Part shown: positions 33,422 to 43,839 of the stretch, piece after piece | How the letters are laid out: each line of letters starts with the position of its first letter | Numbering within the stretch: the stretch's first letter is position 1 | NCBI GenBank assembly: GCA_012221805.1 | Contig: CP015195.1 | Span: forward strand, 706,806 to 762,386 | Length of the DNA: 55,581 bases | Direction: 5' to 3' | Source of the DNA: Pasteurellaceae bacterium RH1A | Lineage (GTDB): Bacteria; Pseudomonadota; Gammaproteobacteria; Enterobacterales; Pasteurellaceae | Translations under genes and position numbers: made by a program | Notes under the pieces: generated by a model | What the model was told of the DNA's origin: nothing | Databases searched by the model: none | The model's input: the letters and a program-made list of their open reading frames with translations, nothing else

Positions 33422-34441
33422 ATGGACATTAAACAACCTAAAAAACGGATCACTCTGGGCGAAATTGCCCAGCTTGCAGGCGTGTCGAAAACCACGGCCA
33501 GCATGATTTTAAATGGAAAGGGAGAAAACTTCCGCATTCGGCCTGAAACCCGCCAGCGGGTAGAAGCCATTGCCAAGCAGCACGGCTACCGAGCCAATGC
33601 CTACGCCCGCTCCCTCCAGGCCCAACGCACCAATGTGATTGGCATGGTCATCCCTGATTTGGCCAACTACGGCTTTGCCTCCACGGCCAAGACCCTGGAA
33701 AAACTCTGCCGTGACAAGGGGCTTTTGTTGGTCATTGCCTGCTCGGACGACAACCCCCAACAGGAAAAACAGGCCATCGAACGGCTCTTGGACAGGCAGG
33801 TCGATCTGCTCATTACCGCCCCCACCCACCAAGACCCGAGTTACTACAACCAGATCATCAAACATACGCCGGTTCTGCAACTGGACAGGCACATCCCCAA
33901 CCTGGAACTGTCCTATGTTATCAGCCAGGACAGGCCCGCCATTGCGGAACTTGTTGCCCAAACCGTTGCTCAAGAGGGCTTGAGCGAATATTACTATTTG
34001 GGCGGCAAACTGGCCCTTTCACCCAGTGAAAACCGCCTGCAAGGCTTTAAGCAGGGCTTGGTGCAAGCCGGCTTGGACCTGAATGAAGATTGGATCTGGC
34101 ACAGGGACTATCAACCCGACTCGGGCTATCAGATGTTGGCTGACATTGTAGCCAAGCTCGGCCGTCTGCCCCAGGCTATCTTTACGGCTTCTTATACGCT
34201 TTTGGAGGGGGTTCTGCGTTATTTGACCGAGCATCAGCTTATGGATAAGCTCCTATCTGGCCAGCTGCACCTCACCACCTTCGATGATCATAAGCTGCTC
34301 AATGCCCTGCCTTTTAAGATCCACTCCATTGGACAGAACCATCAGGCCATTGCCCAGGCCATGTTTGGTTTGGTGGAACGTTATCTGAAACAGGAAAAGT
34401 TGGAAAGCCATCAGGTGGCTTGTGAGATTTTTTGGCGGTGA
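33422..34441 (+). CDS. scrR: LacI-family repressor of sucrose use
   Basis: 339-aa transcription factor. The N-terminal LacI helix-turn-helix (TLGEIAQLAGVSKTTASMILNGKG, residues about 11-34) and hinge (ARSLQAQRTNVIGMVIPD) lead into a sugar-binding core. Closest in style to ScrR/Cra, which respond to fructose or fructose-1-phosphate. Location after scrB and the operator before scrB argue for local control. Bracketed on both sides by copies of the same palindromic repeat. Confidence 0.82.
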   Translation: MDIKQPKKRITLGEIAQLAGVSKTTASMILNGKGENFRIRPETRQRVEAIAKQHGYRANAYARSLQAQRTNVIGMVIPDLANYGFASTAKTLEKLCRDKGLLLVIACSDDNPQQEKQAIERLLDRQVDLLITAPTHQDPSYYNQIIKHTPVLQLDRHIPNLELSYVISQDRPAIAELVAQTVAQEGLSEYYYLGGKLALSPSENRLQGFKQGLVQAGLDLNEDWIWHRDYQPDSGYQMLADIVAKLGRLPQAIFTASYTLLEGVLRYLTEHQLMDKLLSGQLHLTTFDDHKLLNALPFKIHSIGQNHQAIAQAMFGLVERYLKQEKLESHQVACEIFWR

Positions 34442-34485
34442 TTTGTAAAAAATAGCTGATTTCTAACCGCTTGGTTGCTACCCAA

Positions 34486-34553
34486 CGATAGCGCCAGCGT
34501 CCTCGCTGGTGCTGATAAGTCTAGGCACCAGCCTGGAGGCTAGCGCCATCAGC
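34486..34553. repeat. Paired palindrome, GCACCAGCCTGGAGGCTGG family, copy 2
   Basis: GATAGCGCCAGCGTCC..GCTGGTGCT and GGCACCAGCCTGGAGGCTAGC units facing each other in the gap between the convergent scrR and xerC; likely a bidirectional hairpin. Confidence 0.85.
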
Positions 34554-34554
34554 G

Positions 34555-35469
34555 TTACGATTTACGCTTGGCCCTCGGATGGGCGGAGTCGTAAATTTTG
34601 GCCAGATGTTGGAAGTCTAGGTGGGTATAAATCTGGGTGGTGGACAGGCTGGCATGGCCTAGCAGTTCCTGCACGGCCCGCAAGTCGCCGCTGGCTTCCA
34701 GCATGTGGGTGGCAAAGGAGTGGCGTAATTTGTGGGGGTGGACGGCGGTGTCTAAGTGCTGGGCCTGCCCCCATTTTTTCATAATAAGCTGAATAGCACG
34801 CTGGGAAAGTCGCCCGCCCCGTTGATTAAGAAAGAGGGCTGTATCTTGCGGATTAAAGTCCGCCCGCACGGCCAGCCATTTTTCGAGCGCTTCAACGGCC
34901 TTGGCGCCCATGGGTACAATCCGTTGCTTGTTGCCCTTGCCCAGCACCCGCACTTCTTGCAGGCCAAAATCCAAATCCCCCAAGTCCAAACCTTGCAATT
35001 CCGACAAACGCAGTCCCGAGCTGTACATCAGCTCCATCATGGCCAAATCCCGTTTTTCTGCTGGGCTTTCCCCTTCTTTTTCAAGCAATTGTGCCACCTG
35101 TTCAGCATCAATATTCTTAGGTAAATGCTTGCCCACCTTGGGAGCCTTAATACCAAGGGCGGGGTTTACGGCCATTTTTTCAGCTCGAATGAGAAATTGG
35201 AAGAATTGACGGAGGGCAGACAGGCGGAGGTTAATGCTCTTACTGCTCAAGCCCTGCTTGTGGCTTTGGGAAAGCAGCCAGCGGACGGTGGAGGGTTCTA
35301 CTACCTGCCATTGCTCAATGCCGGCTTGAGCCAAAAGACTGCATACCGCCTGCAACTGGCGTTGGTAGTTGGAGAGAGTGTGGGGGCTGGCCTGACGTTC
35401 AATACGCAGGAAGTCCCAATAGGGTTGGGTCTGTTCAAAGAGAGCCAGGGCGAGGTTGGTGTTTGGCAT
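34555..35469 (-). CDS. xerC: Chromosome dimer resolution recombinase XerC
   Basis: Tyrosine recombinase acting with XerD at dif to resolve chromosome dimers. 304 aa. The core-binding domain is followed by catalytic Arg in [11 protein letters not shown], Lys in GKGNKQR, the [10 protein letters not shown] box, GHASLSTTQ and the nucleophile Tyr in IYTHLDF. Length and [20 protein letters not shown] end are XerC-like. Convergent with scrR; bounded by the same repeat family on both sides. Not linked here to its common partners dapF/yigA. Confidence 0.93.
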   Translation of the reverse strand: MPNTNLALALFEQTQPYWDFLRIERQASPHTLSNYQRQLQAVCSLLAQAGIEQWQVVEPSTVRWLLSQSHKQGLSSKSINLRLSALRQFFQFLIRAEKMAVNPALGIKAPKVGKHLPKNIDAEQVAQLLEKEGESPAEKRDLAMMELMYSSGLRLSELQGLDLGDLDFGLQEVRVLGKGNKQRIVPMGAKAVEALEKWLAVRADFNPQDTALFLNQRGGRLSQRAIQLIMKKWGQAQHLDTAVHPHKLRHSFATHMLEASGDLRAVQELLGHASLSTTQIYTHLDFQHLAKIYDSAHPRAKRKS

Positions 35470-35514
35470 ACAAGCGGGTGGAGTTGGGGAAAAACTCGCA
35501 AATTATATGAGAAA

Positions 35515-35582
35515 AGATAGCGCCAGCCTCCAGGCTGGTGCTGAGAAAACATAAGGCACCAGCCTGGAGGCTGGCGCCATCT
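35515..35582. repeat. Paired palindrome, GCACCAGCCTGGAGGCTGG family, copy 3
   Basis: GATAGCGCCAGCCTCCAGGC and GCACCAGCCTGGAGGCTGGC units, almost perfect inverted copies of each other, between accA and xerC. Confidence 0.88.
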
Positions 35583-35590
35583 GTGTTGCT

Positions 35591-36544
35591 TTAAATATAA
35601 CCGTAAGTCATCAAACGCTCATAACGGCGATCCAGCAAATCTTCTTGGCCTAGTGGCGAGAGATCGGCTAAATCGTCCAAGAGACGTTGTTTGAGGTTGG
35701 CGGCCATTTCGTCAAAATTACGGTGGGCGCCGCCCAAAGGCTCTGGCACGATATTATCAATCAGGCCCAGCTCCTTGATACGAGGCGCGGTCAAGCCCAT
35801 AACCTCTGCGGCAGTGGAGGCCTTTTCGGCACTCTTCCATAAAATAGAGGCACAGCCTTCTGGGGAAATCACTGAGTAGGTAGAATATTGCAGCATATTG
35901 ACCTTGTCGCCCACGCCAATGGCCAAGGCACCGCCTGAACCGCCCTCGCCAATCACAGTACAAATCACCGGCACCTTGAGCAGGGACATTTCACGCAGGT
36001 TGCGGGCGATGGCTTCAGACTGGCCACGCTCTTCCGCCCCAATGCCAGGGTAGGCACCTGGGGTGTCAATAAAAGTGATAATCGGCATATTAAAACGCTC
36101 AGCCATTTGCATAAGGCGCAAGGCCTTGCGGTAGCCCTCAGGGGCTGGCATACCAAAGTTGCGTTTGACCTTTTCTTTGACATTGCGGCCCTTTTGGTGG
36201 CCGATAATCATCACCGGTCGGCCCTCTAAACGGGCAATCCCGCCCACAATGGCCTTGTCGTCTGCAAAGGCACGGTCGCCAGACAGTTCATCAAATTCAG
36301 TGAAAATACGCTCAATATAGTCTAGGGTGTAGGGGCGGTCTGGGTGGCGGGCCATGCGGGAAACCTGCCAGGCGTCCAGGTTGGAAAAGGTTTTCTTGGT
36401 GAGTTCTTCGCTTTTCTTTTGTAGGCGTTTGATTTCATCATCAAGATTGATTTGGCTGTCTTTGGCGGCCATATCCTTTAGGGCTTCAATTTTGGCTTCA
36501 AGCTCTGCAATCGGCAGTTCAAAATCTAGATATTCTTGAGTCAT
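35591..36544 (-). CDS. accA: Acetyl-CoA carboxylase carboxyltransferase subunit alpha
   Basis: With AccD transfers carboxyl from biotin to acetyl-CoA, making malonyl-CoA for fatty-acid synthesis. 317 aa, as in E. coli. Start [21 protein letters not shown], the crotonase-fold oxyanion region [12 protein letters not shown], and the end [11 protein letters not shown] are diagnostic. Same direction as xerC. Confidence 0.97.
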   Translation of the reverse strand: MTQEYLDFELPIAELEAKIEALKDMAAKDSQINLDDEIKRLQKKSEELTKKTFSNLDAWQVSRMARHPDRPYTLDYIERIFTEFDELSGDRAFADDKAIVGGIARLEGRPVMIIGHQKGRNVKEKVKRNFGMPAPEGYRKALRLMQMAERFNMPIITFIDTPGAYPGIGAEERGQSEAIARNLREMSLLKVPVICTVIGEGGSGGALAIGVGDKVNMLQYSTYSVISPEGCASILWKSAEKASTAAEVMGLTAPRIKELGLIDNIVPEPLGGAHRNFDEMAANLKQRLLDDLADLSPLGQEDLLDRRYERLMTYGYI

Positions 36545-36656
36545 GCTCTTTTCCTTTTGAAAAATAGGGACAAAACGCCCCTATTTTAGTACGTTTAAGG
36601 CAAAATGTATTGAGAAATTTTACAGGTCTAACGTTTTGCAAAAAATCGCCTGATTT

Positions 36657-37610
36657 TTACCGCTTGTCAGCCGCTTCTTTATCCTTCATGGAGGCAAAAA
36701 TCATGGCCAAAATCGGGCCTGAAATATTGTGCCAGAAGCTAAAGACCGCACTTGGCACAGCCACTACAGGATTGGCCTTAAAGTGCAGGGCAGCTAGGGC
36801 GACGCCTAGGCCAGAGTTCTGCATACCCACTTCAATGGAAATGGCCTTGCTGTCGTAGAGGGAATTTTTAAAGAGGCGGGCGAAACCGTAACCAATGGCA
36901 TAGCCGATCACGTTATGCAGCACCACCACGGCAAAAATTAGGAGGCCAGAGGCGATAATTCTGTCCTTGCTGACTGCTACCACCGCCATTACGATTAAGA
37001 TGATGGAAATCACGGAAACCAGGGGCATAGTTTGGCTGAATTGGTCGATTTTTTGTTTGAAAATAGAGCGAATAAGCACGCCGATAAAGATCGGCACCAA
37101 GACCATTTGCACCACGGAGATAAACATATTGGTTGGGTCGATTTCGATCCACTGGCTGGCGAAAAGATAGAAAATGGCCGGAGTTAAAATCGGCGCCAAG
37201 AGGGTGGAAATGGTGGTGCAGGCCACGGACAGGGCTGTGTTACCACGGGCCAAGAAGGTCATCACATTGGATGAAGTGCCGCCTGGGCAGCAGCCGACCA
37301 AGATAACGCCAATGGCCAAGTCAGGTTCAAGATGGAAGGCATGAGCCAGGGCAAAGGCTACGGTTGGCATAATAACGAATTGGCCGACGACACCAATGGC
37401 CACAGCCTTAGGGTTTTTGGCGACTTCGCCGAAGTCCTTAAAGGTTAGGGTCAAACCCATGCCCAGCATGACAATGCCCAGTAAATAGGGAATCCATTTA
37501 ACCAAGGGCTTAAAGGTTTCAGGCATGGCGCCTGCTAAAAGAGCAAACACCACCACCCAAATGGCGAAGGTCTTGCTGACAAAGTTTGTGAATTTTAAAA
37601 GGGCTTGCAT
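36657..37610 (-). CDS. BASS-family sodium-dependent transporter
   Basis: 317 aa with about nine or ten hydrophobic segments. The motif GCCPGGTSSNVMTFLARGNTALS near residues 107-128 and EVGMQNSGLG are hallmarks of the bile acid:sodium symporter family (YocS/PanS-type). Substrate cannot be read from sequence; relatives carry keto-acids, pantoate or bile acids. Start at 37610 is preferred: AGGAAG sits just upstream, while the longer frame adds 41 unlikely residues. Divergent from nanE. Confidence 0.82.
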   Translation of the reverse strand: MQALLKFTNFVSKTFAIWVVVFALLAGAMPETFKPLVKWIPYLLGIVMLGMGLTLTFKDFGEVAKNPKAVAIGVVGQFVIMPTVAFALAHAFHLEPDLAIGVILVGCCPGGTSSNVMTFLARGNTALSVACTTISTLLAPILTPAIFYLFASQWIEIDPTNMFISVVQMVLVPIFIGVLIRSIFKQKIDQFSQTMPLVSVISIILIVMAVVAVSKDRIIASGLLIFAVVVLHNVIGYAIGYGFARLFKNSLYDSKAISIEVGMQNSGLGVALAALHFKANPVVAVPSAVFSFWHNISGPILAMIFASMKDKEAADKR

Positions 37611-37842
37611 AGGGCTTCCTGTTGTTTTTGTTAAAAGAGTGTAAAGACTAGCCCAAGTGTGGGGGAAAATAAAGGGGGGAAGTGAAAATTTATGAGGAAA
37701 ATAAACAAAGGTCTGTCTTGCTTGAATCAGCAAAAAAACTTTGATCTACCTCTCATTTTTTCCTTTATTTACTTGCATATTTGGGGCTTGGGTATTAACC
37801 TTGGAGCCATTCTTCTTTATAGCCAAAACATTTGGAGTTTTT

Positions 37843-38538
37843 ATGTCAAGATTAACGAGAGAACAAATTTTAGCACAACTTGAAAATGGACTAATTTCTT
37901 CCTGCCAACCTGTTGATGATGGCCCTATGGACTCGCCTGAAATTGTGGCCGCCATGGCCAAGGCCTCGGTGATTGGCGGTGCAGCAGGCCTGCGGATTGA
38001 GGGTATTGACAACCTCAAAGCTGCCCGTGCAGCCGTAGATGTGCCTATTATTGGCATTGTCAAACGTGATCTGCCAGACAGCCCTGTACGCATTACCCCT
38101 TTCTTACAAGACATTGACGATCTCTATGCAGCAGGTGCCGATATTATCGCTTTTGACGGCACAGACCGTGTGCGTCCAACCACCATTGAGGCCTGTGTAA
38201 AACGTATTCAAGAGCTGGGTGCCATGTCTATGGCCGACTGTTCTAACCTCAAAGAAGGCCTTTACTGCCAAGAGCTGGGCGTGGATTTAATTGGCAGCAC
38301 CATGTCTGGCTATACAGGCGGGGAAATCCCGGCTGATCCTGATGTGCAGCTGGTGCGTGATTTAGTGGCCAAGGGTTGCCGTGTGATGGCTGAAGGCCGT
38401 TACAACACACCAGAACTGGCCGCTGTGGCCATTGAGAACGGGGCTTACGCAGTTACCGTGGGTTCGGCCTTGACCCGTTTAGAACACATTGTTAGCTGGT
38501 TTGTAGGAGCCATCGAAAATCGCAAAAAAGGGGGCTAA
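37843..38538 (+). CDS. nanE: N-acetylmannosamine-6-phosphate 2-epimerase
   Basis: Converts ManNAc-6-P to GlcNAc-6-P in sialic acid breakdown. 231-aa TIM barrel with [42 protein letters not shown] and EGRYNTPE motifs. The start at 37843 has GGAG 6 nt upstream; the longer frame from 37741 is hydrophobic nonsense. One base separates it from nanK, so they form an operon. nanA and the SiaPT transporter are not in the window. Confidence 0.93.
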   Translation: MSRLTREQILAQLENGLISSCQPVDDGPMDSPEIVAAMAKASVIGGAAGLRIEGIDNLKAARAAVDVPIIGIVKRDLPDSPVRITPFLQDIDDLYAAGADIIAFDGTDRVRPTTIEACVKRIQELGAMSMADCSNLKEGLYCQELGVDLIGSTMSGYTGGEIPADPDVQLVRDLVAKGCRVMAEGRYNTPELAAVAIENGAYAVTVGSALTRLEHIVSWFVGAIENRKKGG

Positions 38539-38539
38539 A

Positions 38540-39421
38540 ATGACCGCTTGTTTAGCCATTGATATTGGCGGCACCAAGATTGCTGCCGCCTTGGTGGAGC
38601 TGGGTGCAGAGGTGAAAATTACTGATCGCACCCAAATTCACACGCCACAAAACCCAACGGCAGAGGCCTTAGATGCTGCCTTAACCCAGGTTTTAGCCAA
38701 GTTTGCAGGCCGCTTTGATAAAGTATCGGTGGCCTCCACTGGCATTATCCAAGACGGGATCTTAACCGCCCTTAACCCCAAAAACTTGGGTAATCTGGCC
38801 TTTTTCCCGCTTAAAGAGAGCATTGAAAAGCATACAGACAAGTCCCTTTATTTGATGAACGATGCCCAGGCGGCGGCCTGTGCTGAATATCTAGGCCAAG
38901 ACAGCCAAAAGGTCAAAAATTTTGCCTTTATCACAGTGTCCACAGGCGTGGGGGGCGGCATTATCTTAGATGGTAAGCTCTTCACTGGCCAAAACGGGGT
39001 GGCAGGCCATATCGGCCATTCCTTGGCAGATCCCAATGGAGAGGTTTGTGGCTGTGGCCGGGTAGGCTGTGTGGAAGCGGTGGCCGCTGGTCGAGCCATT
39101 GCCAGAGAGGCAGCCAAGTGGGAACAGCCTTGCGATCCGCCAGAGGTCTTTGAACGCTTCCGTGCGGGCGACCAACAAGCGGCTGATTTAGTGGATAAAT
39201 CTGCAAAAGCCATTGCTAACCTGATTGCTGATTTAACCATCAGCCTAGACATTGAGTGCATTGCCCTGGGTGGCAGTGTGGGCTTGGCCCAAGGCTATGT
39301 GGAGCGGGTGAAACACTTATTGGCCCAAATGCCAAAAATCTACTCCCCTGAAATCGTCTTGGCCCATTATGCCCAAGATGCGGGCTTGATTGGGGCCGCT
39401 TGGTGGGCAGAGCAGGCCTAA
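38540..39421 (+). CDS. nanK: N-acetylmannosamine kinase (ROK family)
   Basis: Phosphorylates ManNAc to ManNAc-6-P, the step before NanE. 293 aa. ATP-site motif AIDIGGTKIAAAL at the N-terminus, the ROK substrate motif GVAGHIGH, and a zinc motif CGCGRVGC. Coupled to nanE. Ends at a bidirectional terminator facing groEL. Confidence 0.92.
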   Translation: MTACLAIDIGGTKIAAALVELGAEVKITDRTQIHTPQNPTAEALDAALTQVLAKFAGRFDKVSVASTGIIQDGILTALNPKNLGNLAFFPLKESIEKHTDKSLYLMNDAQAAACAEYLGQDSQKVKNFAFITVSTGVGGGIILDGKLFTGQNGVAGHIGHSLADPNGEVCGCGRVGCVEAVAAGRAIAREAAKWEQPCDPPEVFERFRAGDQQAADLVDKSAKAIANLIADLTISLDIECIALGGSVGLAQGYVERVKHLLAQMPKIYSPEIVLAHYAQDAGLIGAAWWAEQA

Positions 39422-39439
39422 ATGCTATAAGTAGACAAA

Positions 39440-39472
39440 ACAAAAGGGCTAGGTTTAACCTAGCCCTTTGTC
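39440..39472. terminator. Bidirectional terminator nanK/groEL
   Basis: AAAGGGCTAGG-TTTAA-CCTAGCCCTTT, flanked outside by ACAAA and TTTGT, between the convergent nanK and groEL. Confidence 0.88.
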
Positions 39473-39488
39473 TATCTTGGGGGAGGGA

Positions 39489-41153
<1,665 letters not shown>

Positions 41154-41177
41154 TCAATATGAAATGAGATGTTTTCG

Positions 41178-41295
41178 CTCCACCCGTTTACGGGGGAGCT
41201 GCCCAAAGGGCTGAGGGGGATTTGCAAATTTTTTCGCAGTTTAGACCGCTTGCCCCCCTCCGCCTTCGGCACCTCCCCCGCAAGCGGGTGGAGGG
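41178..41295. repeat. GC-rich fold-back repeat between groES and groEL
   Basis: The left arm CTCCACCCGTTTACGGGGGAG.. (41178-41220) and right arm ..CTCCCCCGCAAGCGGGTGGAG (to 41295) are inverted around a T-rich centre with an uptake-sequence core (ACCGCTTG). It belongs to the same family as the torY-torZ repeat and would put strong hairpins inside the groESL mRNA. Confidence 0.8.
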
Positions 41296-41312
41296 AAGTA
41301 AGAGAGCGGGAA

Positions 41313-41603
41313 TTACTCCACAATCGCCAAAATATCGCTTTCAGCTAAAATCAAGACCTCTTCGCCGTCGATTTTCTCGGTTTTCACGCCGTAGCCTTCA
41401 TTGAAGATAACCACATCGCCAACCTTAACGTGCATTGGGTGAACAGAACCGTTTTCTAAGATACGGCCAGGGCCGGCCGCAATCACCTTACCACGGGTGG
41501 ACTTGGTGGCGGCCGAGCCGGTTAAAACGATACCGCCGGCGGACTTGGTTTCTACTTCTTCACGTTTTAAGATTACTTTATCGTGTAATGGATGAATTGC
41601 CAT
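41313..41603 (-). CDS. groS: Co-chaperonin GroES (Hsp10)
   Basis: 96-aa lid of the GroEL cage. [27 protein letters not shown] with its mobile loop and the [12 protein letters not shown] stretch are typical. CAGGAGC precedes the ATG. First gene of the heat-shock operon. Confidence 0.97.
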   Translation of the reverse strand: MAIHPLHDKVILKREEVETKSAGGIVLTGSAATKSTRGKVIAAGPGRILENGSVHPMHVKVGDVVIFNEGYGVKTEKIDGEEVLILAESDILAIVE

Positions 41604-41646
41604 GAGAATTGCTCCTGTAAATAAAATGTTATCAAAACGAGCTTCT

Positions 41647-41674
41647 ATGTAGGGGCGGTTTTACGCCTTTCAAG
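41647..41674 (-). promoter_or_regulatory. RpoH (sigma-32) heat-shock promoter of groESL
   Basis: On the minus strand CTTGAAA (41668-41674), a 12-bp spacer and CCCCTACAT (41647-41655) match the sigma-32 pattern CTTGAAA...CCCCATNT, about 45 bp before groES. Confidence 0.75.
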
Positions 41675-41682
41675 GGCGAAAA

Positions 41683-41723
41683 TAAAAAAAATCGCCTTAT
41701 GTGAGCCATAAAGCGATTTTGTT
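41683..41723 (-). terminator. Terminator after the Gcr-family gene
   Basis: On the minus strand AAAATCGC..GCGATTTTTTTT, just before the groESL promoter. Confidence 0.85.
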
Positions 41724-41725
41724 GC

Positions 41726-43690
41726 CTATTTATTCAGCTGAAAAGGCAGGAAGAGGCTAAGTGGCCGTTTTCTAGCAATTTCACCCACACACTTGATGAT
41801 GGCCCACCAGCTGTCAATTTCCGTGTTGCGGGAACGCAGGGCCACCCAGAGGGTCAGGGAGAAGCTGACAATCAAGTTCACTATACCAATCAGCAGCACA
41901 AAGGCCAGAGACTGCCAGAATATAGCCCAGCCCAGGGAGCCGCTGATAATGGCATAGCCCACATTGGCAGAGGAGAAAGCCACATGGCGGATGTCTAGCG
42001 GCAGACCCAGCCAGTAGCCGATAATGCCGGTTACGCCCAAGAGCATACCAAAGGCCAAGTTACCCACAATCGAGCCGATATGGTTATGCAAATAATCGGC
42101 AAATTTGCCCCGCATGTTTTCAGTCATAAGCAGTTTGAGGCAGGGGTGCTGACGCAGGCGCATACGGGTGTTGAGGTAGTTGCTGCGGTTGTCGAAAAAG
42201 CCCGAGATAATGCCCGAACAGAAGAGCCACACACCCGCAATGGCCGCAAACCAAAGTGTGCCCTTGGTTGGGTCGATGGAGCTTAATTGGTAGGCGATTT
42301 CCTCTTTATCAAGCAAGGCCATGCCGGTGTAATGGGCGTAGCCATAGGCGATGGCGGCGGCCAGGCTGACCGAGATGATCACATTACCCAAGACTGCAAT
42401 GCTTTGCGAACGCAGTACGTCCACCAAGAGTTGGGCCAGCTTCATATCCACCGCCCGCCCTTGTGGGTTGCGTTCGACCGCTTCGGCAAAGCGGGCGGCC
42501 GTCATGGCAGGCTGTTTGGTGGCCACGGTAAAATGCAGCATAAAGATCAGGGTAAAGCCCAGGCCATAATTTAAGCCCTCGGCCAGGCCTTTCCAGACCT
42601 TATCATCAATGATCCCGCCCAGGTAAATCTTAAAGAGGGCCATCAAGGCAATAATCACCCCGCCGCCTGCGGCTGAGAAAAACATGCCAAAATATTCCTT
42701 TTTATCACGGGTAATATAATGCTCGCCGTGATCGCTGGTGTGCTGGGTAATGCTGCGGGAGAGCATTTTCACGCTCTGGCGCATAATGTCGGTGGCACTG
42801 TGTTGGTTGGCGGCCGCCTTGGCAAAGATTTTGGCCGCATGCAGCACATGGGGGCGTGAAAGCTCGGGCTTGGCGAAGATCTCCATCAGCATGGCCAGCC
42901 GCTCCAAGGTTTGGCTCAGGCGTTCTAAAAGATAGGCCACACCCAAGGAAGAACCAGCCGTTGAGCCACGCTTGTGCAGGCGTTCGATCAGATCTCGGCA
43001 CTGCTCAAACATGACCGCAATATGAGCATCATCATAATCCTGGCCAGCCTTACGGGCTTCAAGCCAGAGGGAAATTTCGCCTTGCAGGGCAACAAAAGGG
43101 GAGTGGGCATTGAGCAGCTGTGGCTCCAGCCGAATTAGCTCAGGCTCCAGCTCCTCAGCTGCAATCCAGATGGACAGCATTTTGATGGCGTAAAGGCCCT
43201 CGTGTTCCAGGTGATCTTGCAGCCACTGCTTGTCCTGCTCGTTGGTGAGATCATCAAGCGTGCTGAAAAAGGTCAGCCAGTCACGGTTGGACAGGGCATC
43301 CAGCCACTTTTCATCGTCACGATCGCAAAAGAGTAGGAAGAAGACATCACGCAAGTCCTGGGTGTCTTTAAAGGCTGGGTTGAACTTATCATAAAGGCGA
43401 TTACGCATCTCCCGCCCAAAACCGTGACGGGCCAAAATACCGCTGCTGACCAAGAGCGGATAGAGCCGAATCTGGCAGAGCCAACGACAAAGCAGGCTGG
43501 CCACCGCCTGACCCAATTCAGGGCTATCACGCAGGCCGCTTGCAAAAACTTGCAATTTTTGCCCCGCTTGTTCAGGCTCGCCTGAGCGTAACCACTGGCA
43601 AAGGGCGTTGAGCAGGCCAAAGGCATCATTTTGCTCAAGATAAGAGGCCAGCTGGGGAATCAGATTTTTTTCTAAGGTCGTATTTGACAT
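41726..43690 (-). CDS. Gcr-family ('site-specific recombinase') membrane protein
   Basis: 654 aa, PF10136-type. The N-terminal half is soluble and helical (multiple LLERLSQTLERL-like stretches). From about residue 335 it has six or so membrane segments (FFSAAGGGVIIALMALFKIYL, LGNVIISVSLAAAIAYGYAHY and others). Family members are annotated as recombinase after gonococcal Gcr, but no recombinase catalytic motif is visible and the membrane topology makes that function doubtful. True role unknown. Same strand as groESL, separated by a terminator. Confidence 0.75.
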   Translation of the reverse strand: MSNTTLEKNLIPQLASYLEQNDAFGLLNALCQWLRSGEPEQAGQKLQVFASGLRDSPELGQAVASLLCRWLCQIRLYPLLVSSGILARHGFGREMRNRLYDKFNPAFKDTQDLRDVFFLLFCDRDDEKWLDALSNRDWLTFFSTLDDLTNEQDKQWLQDHLEHEGLYAIKMLSIWIAAEELEPELIRLEPQLLNAHSPFVALQGEISLWLEARKAGQDYDDAHIAVMFEQCRDLIERLHKRGSTAGSSLGVAYLLERLSQTLERLAMLMEIFAKPELSRPHVLHAAKIFAKAAANQHSATDIMRQSVKMLSRSITQHTSDHGEHYITRDKKEYFGMFFSAAGGGVIIALMALFKIYLGGIIDDKVWKGLAEGLNYGLGFTLIFMLHFTVATKQPAMTAARFAEAVERNPQGRAVDMKLAQLLVDVLRSQSIAVLGNVIISVSLAAAIAYGYAHYTGMALLDKEEIAYQLSSIDPTKGTLWFAAIAGVWLFCSGIISGFFDNRSNYLNTRMRLRQHPCLKLLMTENMRGKFADYLHNHIGSIVGNLAFGMLLGVTGIIGYWLGLPLDIRHVAFSSANVGYAIISGSLGWAIFWQSLAFVLLIGIVNLIVSFSLTLWVALRSRNTEIDSWWAIIKCVGEIARKRPLSLFLPFQLNK

Positions 43691-43782
43691 GATCGCTCCG
43701 AGTTGAAAAGGGAGTGATCATAAGGTATGCAGGGCAAGAGGGCAAGGGGTGGCGGTTTTTTAGTCGATTATTGAGAATCTTA

Positions 43783-43813
43783 GACCGTAGCGTGGGCTTT
43801 AGCCCACGCTACA
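43783..43813. repeat. Palindrome between metY and the Gcr-family gene
   Basis: GTAGCGTGGGCTTTAGCCCACGCTAC is a perfect palindrome apart from a tiny loop; a single-unit relative of the other GC-rich intergenic palindromes, probably forming the 3' hairpin of metY mRNA. Confidence 0.75.
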
Positions 43814-43839
43814 GAGGTTGATGTGAAGATCAACGAGGT

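Noticed and set aside
34555..35469. XerC as a phage or island integrase
   Set aside because: Length, motifs and ending are those of chromosomal XerC; no attachment-site repeats or phage genes nearby.
37741..37842. Extended nanE start encoding a hydrophobic leader
   Set aside because: NanE is cytosolic, and a good ribosome site marks 37843.
41648..41666. GTAGGGGCG near groES taken as a palindromic repeat of the 1192 type
   Set aside because: Read on the minus strand it is the -10 half of an RpoH promoter, which explains it better.
41726..43690. Gcr-family 'site-specific recombinase' as the hsdS inverter
   Set aside because: It is a membrane protein without recombinase catalytic motifs, and a dedicated tyrosine recombinase lies inside the hsd locus.
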